Origin: Candidatus Omnitrophota bacterium
GTDB taxonomy: Bacteria; Omnitrophota; Gorgyraeia; Gorgyraeales; Gorgyraeaceae
NCBI GenBank assembly: GCA_026387215.1
Contig: JAPLMC010000094.1
Coordinates: 1 to 21,668, forward strand
DNA: 21,668 nt
Reading direction: 5' to 3'
This document shows, one piece after another, positions 1 through 7,692 of this stretch. Under the pieces are notes generated by a model. It was not told where the DNA came from, made no database searches, and was given only the letters and a program-made list of their open reading frames with translations. Numbering within the stretch: the stretch's first letter is position 1; every line of letters starts with the position of its first letter. A program made the position numbers and the translations under genes.

Positions 1-551
1 TAATTAACTTCTCCGCTATATCCCTGCTCTCTGCTTCTCCCGTGGATAAATAAAGCGCTCACGCCAGCGTCCTGACTCATAAGAGCAGCTTCTTTTGCGT
101 TTATAGAGTCTTTATCCCAGCCTGTCCGAATTTTTACAGTGACAGGTTTGTTGGAATTTTTTACAAGGATTTTTAAAAGCTTATGTAATTTTCTCAAGTC
201 TTTTAATAAGGCTGCTCCTTCGCCTCGCCTAGCAACCTTCTTCACAGGACAAGCTGCGTTAAAATCCAGGATATCATATTCGTAAAAACCAAGGACATCT
301 ATTGCCCTTAATAAAAAATCCTCTTCGCATCCAATAATCTGTATACCAAGTGGCTGATCTTCAGAACTTGTGGAAAGCATCTTCTTTGTCTTGCGCATCT
401 TATGGCTTAAGGACCTGACATTTATCATTTCTGTAAAAGCAAATTCGCATCCAAATCTGCGGCTTAAAAGCCTGAACGGCAAATCACTTACCCCAGCCAT
501 AGGCGCAAGTATAAGATTTGACTTTAGTTTTAACTTTCCAATTCTAAACAT
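1..551 (-). CDS. dusB: tRNA-dihydrouridine synthase (Dus, DusB-like), 3' end outside window
   Basis: This gene encodes the N-terminal 183 residues of an FMN enzyme that reduces uridines in the tRNA D-loop. The ATG at 551 gives MFRIGKLKLKSNLILAPMAG, with the LAPMAGVSD start of the TIM barrel near residues 15-23. NAACPVKKVARRGEGAAL follows, with the catalytic Cys in the family's N-x-x-C-P context, then VKIRTGWD and FIHGRSRE. These are the usual Dus landmarks in the usual order. The reading frame runs off the window edge, so the C-terminal helical domain is not visible. It diverges from the PAS gene at 613, and an AGGG sequence lies just upstream of the ATG. The family call is secure. The DusB subgroup is likely from the CPVKKV context but not proven. 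Confidence 0.93.
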   Translation of the reverse strand, partial: MFRIGKLKLKSNLILAPMAGVSDLPFRLLSRRFGCEFAFTEMINVRSLSHKMRKTKKMLSTSSEDQPLGIQIIGCEEDFLLRAIDVLGFYEYDILDFNAACPVKKVARRGEGAALLKDLRKLHKLLKILVKNSNKPVTVKIRTGWDKDSINAKEAALMSQDAGVSALFIHGRSREQGYSGEVN

Positions 552-566
552 ACCCTATTTTACCTC

Positions 567-601
567 ATACCATTGCTTTTTGGCAAACTATATGGTATAG
601 T
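567..601. promoter_or_regulatory. inverted ATACCAT/ATGGTAT pair in the dus/PAS divergent gap; possible back-to-back extended -10 boxes
   Basis: ATACCAT at 567-573 and ATGGTAT at 592-598 form a 7-bp inverted repeat in the only 61 bases between two divergent genes. On the plus strand the right half reads TGGTATAGT, an extended -10 form, and ends 11 bases before the ATG at 613. On the minus strand the left half reads TGGTATGAG toward dus. It could instead be an operator. The sequence alone does not decide. Confidence 0.3.
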
Positions 602-612
602 ATATTCTCATT

Positions 613-1170
613 ATGAAAATCAAAAGGCACTCTTCAAAAAACAAAAAAAGCCGTAAATCATACAGAGAGCTAAAATTTACCATTTCTCTTGAAAGAGAGC
701 TTCTGCAGAATCTTCTAGACAATATCCCAGACGCAATATACTTTAAAGACGATAAAAATAGAATTACTAGGGTAAATAAATTTTACGCAGAAAACTTCAA
801 GCTTTCTCCTGAAGATATCATAGGGAAAACAGATTTTGATTTTTTCCAAAAAAATCAGGCTCAGCGCATGTTTGATGACGATACTTATATCTTAAAAACA
901 GGCAAGCCCATAATAGGAAAAATAGAGCGGACACTTTTACCTGATAAAAGATGCGTCTGCGTTACTACCACCAAGATTCCTATAAAAAATAAAAAAAATA
1001 AAATAACAGGCACCATGGGAATAACAAGAGACATAACCGCTTACGACGACGCTGAGCGGACAAATCTGGACATGATAACAAACTCGCTCAAGGTTCTGGA
1101 TAAAATACTTGAAACAAAAGATCCATATACATTGAGCTATCCTGGGAAGAAAATAGAATTATGGAATTAA
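613..1170 (+). CDS. PAS sensor domain fragment, 5' half of a broken PAS/HD-GYP gene
   Basis: The 185 residues start with a basic, probably helical stretch, then a PAS domain from about residue 33 (LLDNIPDAIYFKDDKNRI) to the GITRDIT end near 140. A short helix ending LDKILETKDPYT follows, and that is the usual opening of an HD-GYP domain. The frame then closes after 14 further codons at TAA 1168-1170. The next frame continues the HD-GYP homology at LSWEENRIMELK, so this looks like one signalling protein broken by a deletion. No Shine-Dalgarno sequence precedes the ATG. If expressed alone it would be a soluble PAS protein with no output domain. I regard the pair as a probable pseudogene or a sequence error, not two real genes. 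Confidence 0.7.
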   Translation: MKIKRHSSKNKKSRKSYRELKFTISLERELLQNLLDNIPDAIYFKDDKNRITRVNKFYAENFKLSPEDIIGKTDFDFFQKNQAQRMFDDDTYILKTGKPIIGKIERTLLPDKRCVCVTTTKIPIKNKKNKITGTMGITRDITAYDDAERTNLDMITNSLKVLDKILETKDPYTLSYPGKKIELWN

Positions 1171-1607
1171 AAATGTCTGCAGAATTACATGATATAGGCA
1201 AAATTCTTATACCTCTTGAAATACTTAATAAACCGGGAAAACTTTCAGATTTAGAATATAAAATGGTGCAAGAACACGTACAGCAAAGCTACGATATGTT
1301 AAAGCCTTACTCATTCCCTTCTCACCTACCTGAAACAGTATATCAACATCACGAAAGACTTGACGGAAAAGGTTATCCAAGAGGCCTTATAGAAGATAAA
1401 ATTTTACCTGAAGCAAAAATACTCGCCATATGCGATGTCCTAGAATCTATGACATCCCACAGACCCTACAGACAAGCTTTGGGCATGGACGCAACGCTGC
1501 AGGAATTAAGAGACAATGTCGGCACTAAATACGACAAAGATATTGTGGACATTACGCTAAGAGTAATTAATGAAAACGACTATAAGCCTTTTTGGTTAAA
1601 CTCATAA
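1161..1607 (+). CDS. HD-GYP phosphodiesterase domain fragment, 3' half of the broken PAS/HD-GYP gene
   Basis: HD-GYP domains hydrolyse cyclic di-GMP using a bimetal site. This 148-residue frame shows the HD pair in ELHDIGKI, ILNKPGKLSDLE, and the signature HHERLDGKGYPRGL, followed by ICDVLESMTSHRPYRQ, so the C-terminal four fifths of the domain is intact. The first conserved His of the family's H-x-x-R-V segment is absent, because the bases that should encode it are missing at the junction near 1131. The listed ATG at 1161 overlaps the stop of the PAS frame and has no Shine-Dalgarno sequence. Homology continues upstream of it in the same frame (LSWEENRI). A cyclic-di-GMP phosphodiesterase lacking that His would probably be impaired. 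Treat as the 3' part of a pseudogene unless reads show otherwise. Confidence 0.72.
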   Translation: MELKMSAELHDIGKILIPLEILNKPGKLSDLEYKMVQEHVQQSYDMLKPYSFPSHLPETVYQHHERLDGKGYPRGLIEDKILPEAKILAICDVLESMTSHRPYRQALGMDATLQELRDNVGTKYDKDIVDITLRVINENDYKPFWLNS

Positions 1608-1637
1608 TCCTCTTTATAGCCTTCAAAGTCCATTAAG

Positions 1638-2363
1638 ATGAAGCTCCCTGCGATAAACTACTTTTTGAATAAAAAAACTGGCAAAGCCATTCATGACTAT
1701 AAAATGATCGTCAACAACGATAAAGTGCTTATCGGCGTATCAGGCCAGGATAGCATGGCTCTGGCGAAAATATTAAAATTCCGGCTCACATATCTCCCTA
1801 TTAAATATAAATTAGAAGCCGTACATATTGAAATGGATAAAAAAAATTCCAGGATCATAAAAAATTTTTTGAAAGAGCTAGGAATAAAATATCATGTAAT
1901 AAGAGTAAATTTTGAGAAAAATAAAAAAATCTCAAATAAAACAAAGTGTTTTTGGTGTTCCTGGAAAAGACGCGAAGCTATCTTTAAGTTGGCGGTAAAA
2001 TTAGGATGCAAGAAAATAGCCTTTGGTCATCATTTAGACGACATCTTGGAGACGCTTCTATTAAATATGTTCTACCAGGGAGAAATAAGCATAATGCCTC
2101 CAATGCTTAAGATGTTTAAAGGTAAATTTCATATAATAAGGCCTTTCAGCTATGCAGAGAAAGCCCTTATTAAAAAATATGCCCAAGAAAATAGCATCCC
2201 TTCTATGCCTCATGAATGCCCTTTTGGAAAAACCACCAACAGAATCCTTATGCACAAAATCATAGAAATGGTTAAAAAAACTTCTCCCAGAGTAAAAGAA
2301 AATTTATTTAGAAGCATGACCAACATTCATAAAGATTACCTGCCCATAAAAGGTATTGGATAA
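1638..2363 (+). CDS. TtcA-like PP-loop ATPase (tRNA 2-thiolation family)
   Basis: The 241 residues have the order expected of TtcA-type enzymes, which adenylate a tRNA pyrimidine and exchange oxygen for sulfur at an Fe-S site. A PP-loop lies at residues 34-39, then CFWCSWKRREAIF with the C-x-x-C pair, then FGHHLDDILETLLLNMFYQG, and a third Cys in HECPFGKTTNR. Three cysteines fit the Fe-S ligand pattern of TtcA. The protein is shorter than E. coli TtcA, which is about 310 residues. The PP-loop reads VSGQDSM, one residue short of the family's S-G-G-x-D-S. The gene starts 30 bases after the HD-GYP fragment and is followed at once by the radical-SAM gene. The exact tRNA target cannot be read from the sequence. 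Confidence 0.82.
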   Translation: MKLPAINYFLNKKTGKAIHDYKMIVNNDKVLIGVSGQDSMALAKILKFRLTYLPIKYKLEAVHIEMDKKNSRIIKNFLKELGIKYHVIRVNFEKNKKISNKTKCFWCSWKRREAIFKLAVKLGCKKIAFGHHLDDILETLLLNMFYQGEISIMPPMLKMFKGKFHIIRPFSYAEKALIKKYAQENSIPSMPHECPFGKTTNRILMHKIIEMVKKTSPRVKENLFRSMTNIHKDYLPIKGIG

Positions 2364-2364
2364 A

Positions 2365-3645
2365 ATGAAACCATTACTAGCTATCATGCCACCATTCTGG
2401 CCAAAGACACCGCCTTTGGGCATTGGCTATCTGCAGGCATTTCTTGCCAAAAATAATATCGATTGCGATATGTTGGACTTGAACAATCTTTTTTATAACC
2501 TCGCTTCAGGCGAACTTAAAAAATCGTGGCTTATAAGCTGTAATACCTTTCTAGAAGAAAATATCTATGACCTGATACAAAAAAATCATTCTGAGGAATT
2601 TAAAAAAATTGTAGACACCCTACTGGGGTATAAAATAATCGGGTTCTCCTGTTTTAAAAGCAACATACATAGCACGCTACAATTGACAAAGCTCCTTAAA
2701 TCTAGAAATAAAGGTATTAAGATAATACTCGGCGGGCCCGAGACAACTAGAGAATATTTCAAAAAATCCTGCGATATCAAAGACTTCGCTGATTTTATAG
2801 TAATTGGTGAAGGCGAAAAAAGCCTTCTGAGCTATATTAAAAACCCTTCTGCGAAAAATAGGATAGCTTTATTTTCAGAATTGGACAATCTAGATAAATT
2901 GCCATTCCCTGTTTATAAAGGCGTTGATATAAGCTTATACCAGCGCAAAAATAGCGTCTCTATATTATTTTCAAGAGGGTGCGTAAGAAAATGTAATTTC
3001 TGCTCTGAGAGGTTGTTATATAAAAAATTCAGGGTAAGGCCTGCTGAAAACGTGATTGAAGAAATCCGACATCACAGATCAAAAAATAAAACAGATTATT
3101 TTATATTCCACGACTCTCTTATAAACGGTGATCCTAAAAAACTCGAGGAATTATGCGATAAGATAATTGAAAATTTCGGATCTGTTAAATGGGAAGCGCA
3201 AATCGCTATACACAACGGTATGCCTCAGACACTTTTAAAAAAAATGAAAAAAAGCGGGTGTTACAACCTGTTTGTAGGCCTTGAATCAGGTTGCTCCAGG
3301 ACATTAAAAAATATGAATAAAGGTTTTACTCCGCAAAATGCTATGAATTTTTTCAAAAAATTAAACGCAGCTGGTTTATTTTTCGGCATAAGCGTTATAA
3401 TAGGCTATCCTGGAGAAACTGAATCTGATTTCAGGGAAAGCATGAACTTTATTATAAAAAATAAGCCCTTTATACCAAAAATAGAGCAGGTAAATACATT
3501 CACGTATTACGATGGCACAACTGTAGATAAAAAAGCGAATAAAAACGCTCTTAAAAGGCTTGATATTTTTATAAAAGAAATAAAATCAAATGGTTTTAAA
3601 TACACAAACGCATTTCTAGGCAACCTTATAGAAAAAACCGTATAG
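2365..3645 (+). CDS. B12-binding-type radical SAM protein
   Basis: The N-terminal part (residues 1 to about 150) has the layout of a cobalamin-binding domain of this superfamily: LLAIMPPF and PPLGIGYLQAFL near the start, then ILGGPETTREYF and VIGEGEKSLLSY. The canonical D-x-H-x-x-G ligand motif is not evident, so base-on cobalamin binding is doubtful. The radical-SAM core follows, with the [4Fe-4S] cysteines C206, C210 and C213 in RGCVRKCNFCSE, and continues to about residue 380. I chose the ATG at 2365, just past the TtcA stop, over a TTG at 2356 that would overlap it. The gap to the next start is 13 bases. The substrate is unknown. Such proteins methylate or rearrange many kinds of molecule. 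Confidence 0.85.
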   Translation: MKPLLAIMPPFWPKTPPLGIGYLQAFLAKNNIDCDMLDLNNLFYNLASGELKKSWLISCNTFLEENIYDLIQKNHSEEFKKIVDTLLGYKIIGFSCFKSNIHSTLQLTKLLKSRNKGIKIILGGPETTREYFKKSCDIKDFADFIVIGEGEKSLLSYIKNPSAKNRIALFSELDNLDKLPFPVYKGVDISLYQRKNSVSILFSRGCVRKCNFCSERLLYKKFRVRPAENVIEEIRHHRSKNKTDYFIFHDSLINGDPKKLEELCDKIIENFGSVKWEAQIAIHNGMPQTLLKKMKKSGCYNLFVGLESGCSRTLKNMNKGFTPQNAMNFFKKLNAAGLFFGISVIIGYPGETESDFRESMNFIIKNKPFIPKIEQVNTFTYYDGTTVDKKANKNALKRLDIFIKEIKSNGFKYTNAFLGNLIEKTV

Positions 3646-3658
3646 GTATGATGGTAAA

Positions 3659-4519
3659 ATGATTGAATACAAAGAAGTAAAGATCTCCAGAATACTTAAT
3701 CCTACAGGAATTGACCTGGGCGAATACGTCATAAATCCTTTTATGGGATGCGAATATTCCTGCCTCTATTGCTATGTTAGGTCTAACAAAGTCATCAGCA
3801 AGCGCCAAGGCGAATGGGGTAGCTATGTAGATATAAGAATAAACGCTCCAGAATTATTGGAGAAAGAAATATTATCAAAAAAACCAAAATGCGTTCTTCT
3901 TGGTTCCACCACGGACTGTTTTCAGAACATTGAGAAAAAATACGCTATTACAAAACAAGTCTTGGAAATACTCAACAAACACAAAGTCTACTACAATATA
4001 CTTACAAGATCCCCAAACATCATAGAATACATAGATTTACTTAAAAAGGGCTTCTGTAAAAAAATTTATTTCACGATAAATAATACTTCTCCAGAAATTA
4101 AAAATAAACTTGAGCCTAAAAGCCCTGGGTTTGAATTAAGATTCAAATCCATTAATAAAATGCTGGATGAAAATATACCCATAGTTCCTTATTTCTCTCC
4201 TATCTTACCGTGGCTGTCTGATTTCAAGAACATCTTCGAGCTTTTTCCAAAAGCCGGTTCAGTTGAATTTGAAGGCCTAAATATGAATCTTATAAACATA
4301 AACGATATAATATCCAAAATAGTATCCCTTCATCCAGCCTTAAAATCAGGCTATGAAAAACTCCTGCAAGATAAGGCGTTTTACGATTCTTTCTGGGCAA
4401 GCATAAAAAAAGATATAATTAGAGAAGTAATTATAGCTAAAAAGAATTATAATATATACATTCACAACTTCGGTACCTACTTCAACAACAAATACTCCCC
4501 AATAAACTTGACAAAGTGA
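3659..4519 (+). CDS. SPL-like (SplB/COG1533 type) radical SAM protein
   Basis: The 286 residues open with NPTGIDLGEYVINPFMGCEY and carry the radical-SAM cysteines C31, C35 and C38 (CEYSCLYCYV). The CxYCY pattern and the later VLLGSTTDCFQNIEKKYAIT and YNILTRSPNIIEYIDLL are typical of the SplB-related family that includes spore photoproduct lyase and many uncharacterised members. It is shorter than true SPL. The last codons (AAC TTG ACA AAG TGA) lie inside palindromic repeat family A, so the element supplies the final four residues and the stop codon. It is the last gene of the first plus-strand cluster and ends in a terminator. Its reaction is not known. Confidence 0.83.
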   Translation: MIEYKEVKISRILNPTGIDLGEYVINPFMGCEYSCLYCYVRSNKVISKRQGEWGSYVDIRINAPELLEKEILSKKPKCVLLGSTTDCFQNIEKKYAITKQVLEILNKHKVYYNILTRSPNIIEYIDLLKKGFCKKIYFTINNTSPEIKNKLEPKSPGFELRFKSINKMLDENIPIVPYFSPILPWLSDFKNIFELFPKAGSVEFEGLNMNLININDIISKIVSLHPALKSGYEKLLQDKAFYDSFWASIKKDIIREVIIAKKNYNIYIHNFGTYFNNKYSPINLTK

Positions 4520-4544
4520 CAATGTCAGTTTTGTCAAGTTTTTT
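4504..4544 (+). terminator. family A palindrome, copy 1, acting as intrinsic terminator
   Basis: AAACTTGACAAA (4504-4515) pairs with TTTGTCAAGTTT (4530-4541), with a nested TGACA-A-TGTCA inside, and the right arm runs into six T (4539-4544). It overlaps the end of the SPL-like gene and precedes the DUF362 gene by 21 bases. Three related elements lie at 13529, 19079 and 20811. Confidence 0.8.
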
Positions 4545-4565
4545 GGAATAAGCAAGAAAGGATGC

Positions 4566-5678
4566 ATGAAAAGTAACGTTTATTTTATAGAGGTTAAAGC
4601 GGATGATGGTGATCCAGAGGCTAGATGCGACGCGCTTCAGAAATTGCTGGAAAAGGTAAATCCGTTTAGATGTTACAAAAAAGATGAGTTTATTCCTGTA
4701 AAACTCACTATCGGAGATAGCCAATGCATCTATAATACTCGCCCAGAGCTGGTAAAAATAATCATATCCGAGATAAAAAAACTAAAAGCAAAGCCTTTTT
4801 TGTTCGATACAAACGTTATATATAAAGGAGAGCGATTAAACGCAATTGACCACATGAATCTAGCTCAGAGTAAAGGTTTTGGCTATACAAAAGTAGGCGC
4901 GCCTTTTATAATAGCTGACGGGGTATTCGGGCAGGACGGTAAAGAGCACGCTATAGATTCAGATTATATCAAAAAAATAAAGACTCCTTCTTTTATAGGT
5001 TCTCTTGAAAGCCTTGTAGTGTTATCGCACGCTACAGGCCATATCTTATCTGGATATGCAGGCGCTATAAAAAATATTGCTATGGGCATGTGCTCCAGGC
5101 CTACAAAACAAGTCCAGCATTCGTCTTTAAAACCTCACATTATGGAAAAAAAATGCATCGCCTGTGGATGCTGTATAAAAATCTGCCCTGCGCAAGCTAT
5201 ATCTTCTCGTACCAGGTCCAATCCACAACCAGAAGGGCATAGCCTCAATCGCGGAACAAAATACGCAGCCATAGACCAGGCAAAATGCATTGGGTGCGGG
5301 GAATGCCTTTGCGCATGTAAATTCGATGCCATCTTTATAAACTGGTCTGAAGACCACGACATATTCGCAAAGCGCATGATAGACGTAGCGCATTTTATCC
5401 TCTCAAAGTTTAAAAATAAATTTTTTATAGCATTCGGCTTTGACATAACAAAGGAATGCGACTGCATATCCACTAAAGATGAATTGATATTCTCGGAAAA
5501 TATAGGTATTCTTGCGTCAGCCGACCCTCTTGCAATAGACAAAGCAATGGTAGATCTTATAAATAAAAACAAAGACGCGTTTAAAGAAACAGGCCTCCTG
5601 GATACGCATAAAACAATGTTTGAATATGGCCATAAAAAAGGCCTCGGTAATCTGGATTATAATCTCATAAAGATATGA
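4566..5678 (+). CDS. DUF362 domain protein with two [4Fe-4S] ferredoxin clusters
   Basis: The 370 residues combine a DUF362 fold (residues 1 to about 180, and again from about 270) with an inserted double-cluster ferredoxin. Cluster one uses C197, C200, C203 and C207 (CIACGCCIKICP). Cluster two uses C241, C244, C247 and C251 (CIGCGECLCACK). There are extra cysteines at 202 and 249 and a polar stretch between the clusters. DUF362 proteins have no settled biochemical role. The ferredoxin part implies electron transfer in the cytoplasm, since no signal peptide is visible. The ATG at 4566 follows AAGAAAGGATGC, a good ribosome site. The stop overlaps the ATG of the phosphorylase gene (ATGA), so the two are probably translated together. 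As an operon partner of a radical-SAM enzyme it may supply electrons; that is inference. Confidence 0.88.
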   Translation: MKSNVYFIEVKADDGDPEARCDALQKLLEKVNPFRCYKKDEFIPVKLTIGDSQCIYNTRPELVKIIISEIKKLKAKPFLFDTNVIYKGERLNAIDHMNLAQSKGFGYTKVGAPFIIADGVFGQDGKEHAIDSDYIKKIKTPSFIGSLESLVVLSHATGHILSGYAGAIKNIAMGMCSRPTKQVQHSSLKPHIMEKKCIACGCCIKICPAQAISSRTRSNPQPEGHSLNRGTKYAAIDQAKCIGCGECLCACKFDAIFINWSEDHDIFAKRMIDVAHFILSKFKNKFFIAFGFDITKECDCISTKDELIFSENIGILASADPLAIDKAMVDLINKNKDAFKETGLLDTHKTMFEYGHKKGLGNLDYNLIKI

Positions 5679-6370
5679 CAAAATTTGAAACACTATTCGG
5701 AATCAAGGAATCTGAAATAAAAAATACATGCGTCCTTGTGCCGATATTGCCAAAAAGCGTATTAAGCTTGTTCGAAATTAAAGAATTATCAAGAGGCAAA
5801 ATATACTCTTCTGGAAATACTGAAAATTTTACGTTAATAAATACAGGCATAAGCGCTTTGTTTGCAGGGGACGCGGCATTGTATCTTGCAAACACTGGCT
5901 GCAAAAATATCATCCTCTTTGGTTCATGTGGCCTTGTAAAATCCTCTGGCAACATAACTATAGGAAGTCTTGTCGCGCCCATAGAATGCTATGCGATGGA
6001 AAGCTTCACAAATATGCTTTTAAAAAATAACGACTTTAAAACCTTTTACCCGGATAAGACTATGATTGAATTTTTTCTGAACGATAATAAAGATGTCCAA
6101 AAAGTAAGCTGCGCAACGCTCGGATCACTAAAGCTCGAGGAAGAAAGTAAGGACTTGTTTGCAGAAAAAAATATCCAGGTAGTGGATATGGAGTGCTCAA
6201 GCATTTTTGCGGCAGGAACGCATAAACATCTTAAGACAATCGCCCTCTTCTATGTCTCAGACATAATAAATGAAAAACCGTTCTACGAAGAATTCAGCCC
6301 GAATGACAAATTAAAATTATTGTCCTCTATAAAATCTGGCGTAAAATCCATATGCAAATTCATAAAATAA
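5675..6370 (+). CDS. nucleoside phosphorylase/hydrolase-fold protein (PNP_UDP_1 superfamily)
   Basis: The 231 residues match the nucleoside phosphorylase fold. A glycine-rich IILFGSCGLVKSSGNITIGS lies at about residues 88-107. VVDMECSSIFAAG near residue 170 corresponds to the V-D-M-E-x-A/S motif whose Met and Glu bind ribose in this superfamily. Phosphorylases and hydrolases of this fold cleave the N-glycosidic bond of nucleosides, methylthioadenosine, S-adenosylhomocysteine or futalosine. The motifs seen here do not tell which. The gene is coupled on both sides: ATGA overlap with the DUF362 gene and a 19-base overlap with the radical-SAM gene. Radical-SAM chemistry yields 5'-deoxyadenosine, so a salvage role for that by-product is one testable idea. 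The alternative is action on the pathway substrate itself. Confidence 0.82.
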   Translation: MTKFETLFGIKESEIKNTCVLVPILPKSVLSLFEIKELSRGKIYSSGNTENFTLINTGISALFAGDAALYLANTGCKNIILFGSCGLVKSSGNITIGSLVAPIECYAMESFTNMLLKNNDFKTFYPDKTMIEFFLNDNKDVQKVSCATLGSLKLEEESKDLFAEKNIQVVDMECSSIFAAGTHKHLKTIALFYVSDIINEKPFYEEFSPNDKLKLLSSIKSGVKSICKFIK

Positions 6371-7692
6371 CCTCCAGGTTTCCTGATTTCGGAGTTAACA
6401 AGATTCAGGAAATCAGCCGATTTGTATATGAAATATCCAAAAGAGAAAAAATCCTACCTGAAAAAATCTTAAATAACATCTCTTCCAATAACTTTGAAGC
6501 TGTAAAAAAAGAACTCCTTAAAAAAAGATTTCCGTATGTATTCGCCCATAACGAGGAAATAAAACCGTATCTGCCAAAACTCAAGCTAGATTCCACGCTT
6601 TCTTTTGATATAAATAACTCCGAGTTTAACCCAAAAAAAATATTGATAGAAAAACTCGCTATTAATTCTTGTTTAGCAAAAAGGTTCCGGACATTTTTTT
6701 CAAAAGCTAAATTTACAGAAATAGTTTCGCTGAAAAGTTTTATTAAGGATAACAGAAATTCTGGCATAGCTAATTACAATAAAAGGCGCGACATGGTTTT
6801 TATTACAAATGAAAAGTACGATTTTTTCAAAAAATGCCCGTGCACAAAAGGCGCTGTGGGATGCGGATATAATATATTTAACCTTGGATTCGGATGTATA
6901 TTTGACTGCACATATTGCTATCTCCAGGAATACAACAACGCTCCTGGGATAATATTCCCGGCAAACATAGATACATTTTTCGAGGAATTCAAAAATTACA
7001 AAAAACCAAAGATGCGCATAGGGACCGGAGAGTTTTCAGATTCATTAATGCTAGACAATGTAACAGAATATTCGCTGTCTATAATAGAATTCTTTAACAA
7101 GCATAAAGACGTCCTATTTGAATTTAAGACCAAAAGTTCAAATGTAGGCGCTATCTTAAAAGCGAGACATTCCGGAAATATAATTGTTTCCTGGTCACTG
7201 AACCCTCAAAAGATAATAGATAAAAATGAATTTTTTACAGCTACGTTGGGCGAAAGGCTGGGGTCAGCTAAAAAATGCTCCCAGGCAGGTTATAAAATAG
7301 GCTTTCATTTTGATCCTGTGATTTATTTTAAAGGATGGGAACGCGAATATGAGCGTACAATAGATTCATTATTCAGCAGAATAAAACCCAGAGATATCTC
7401 CTGGATAAGCATAGGCACTTTCAGATTCAAGCCTGAATTAAAACCCATAATAGAGAACCGCTTTCCGGATAATGAAATCTTGGACGAAGAGCTACTACCT
7501 GGATTTGACAACAAATTAAGATATCCTTATGGCCTTAGATATAATATGTACAAGTTTCTGCTGAGCGTTTTCGAAAAGTATTCCAGAAAAATTCCAATCT
7601 ACCTGTGCATGGAAGAAACCTCTATGTGGCAAGACCTTAAGTCCGCTTGCAAGGTAAACCATCTGGCTCACCTGGCATGCGGATTACGGTAA
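6352..7692 (+). CDS. spore photoproduct lyase-like radical SAM protein, hydrogen-donor Cys absent
   Basis: The 446 residues have a helical N-terminal region (1 to about 150), then KCPCTKGAVGCGYNIFNLGF and the radical-SAM site GCIFDCTYCYLQEYNNAP with C182, C186 and C189. RIGTGEFSDSLMLDNVT follows, where true spore photoproduct lyases carry a Cys (A-S-C-T-S-D) that donates hydrogen. Here no Cys is present. KIGFHFDPVIYFKGWEREY and IYLCMEETSMWQ are typical of the wider SPL-like family. True SPL is about 340 residues, so this is longer at the N-terminus. The C-terminal residues HLAHLACGLR are encoded by repeat family C and look like an added tail. The 3' end overlaps the opposing polyferredoxin gene by nine bases. 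It is probably a relative of SPL with another substrate, nucleic acid or nucleoside. Confidence 0.85.
   Translation: MQIHKITSRFPDFGVNKIQEISRFVYEISKREKILPEKILNNISSNNFEAVKKELLKKRFPYVFAHNEEIKPYLPKLKLDSTLSFDINNSEFNPKKILIEKLAINSCLAKRFRTFFSKAKFTEIVSLKSFIKDNRNSGIANYNKRRDMVFITNEKYDFFKKCPCTKGAVGCGYNIFNLGFGCIFDCTYCYLQEYNNAPGIIFPANIDTFFEEFKNYKKPKMRIGTGEFSDSLMLDNVTEYSLSIIEFFNKHKDVLFEFKTKSSNVGAILKARHSGNIIVSWSLNPQKIIDKNEFFTATLGERLGSAKKCSQAGYKIGFHFDPVIYFKGWEREYERTIDSLFSRIKPRDISWISIGTFRFKPELKPIIENRFPDNEILDEELLPGFDNKLRYPYGLRYNMYKFLLSVFEKYSRKIPIYLCMEETSMWQDLKSACKVNHLAHLACGLR
7661..7692 (+). repeat. family C repeat, copy 1, within the 3' end of the SPL-like gene
   Basis: Bases 7661-7677 (atctggctcacctggca) are identical to 11591-11607, and similarity continues for about 15 further bases with a few mismatches. 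This copy encodes the last residues of the radical-SAM enzyme. Confidence 0.6.

Noticed and set aside
370..600. 76-codon open frame on the plus strand
   Set aside because: It lies antisense over the start of the dihydrouridine synthase gene, whose frame shows conserved motifs. No ribosome site.
5135..5572. 145-codon open frame on the minus strand inside the DUF362-ferredoxin gene
   Set aside because: It is antisense to a gene with two clear Fe-S motifs, and its product has no recognisable motif.
5675..6370. Futalosine hydrolase (MqnB) of menaquinone synthesis
   Set aside because: Fold fits, but no other menaquinone gene is nearby and the adjacent radical-SAM gene is SPL-like, not MqnC or MqnE.
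6352..7692. Annotation as a true spore photoproduct lyase
   Set aside because: The Cys donor region is replaced by RIGTGEFSDS and the protein is longer; nothing in the window indicates sporulation.
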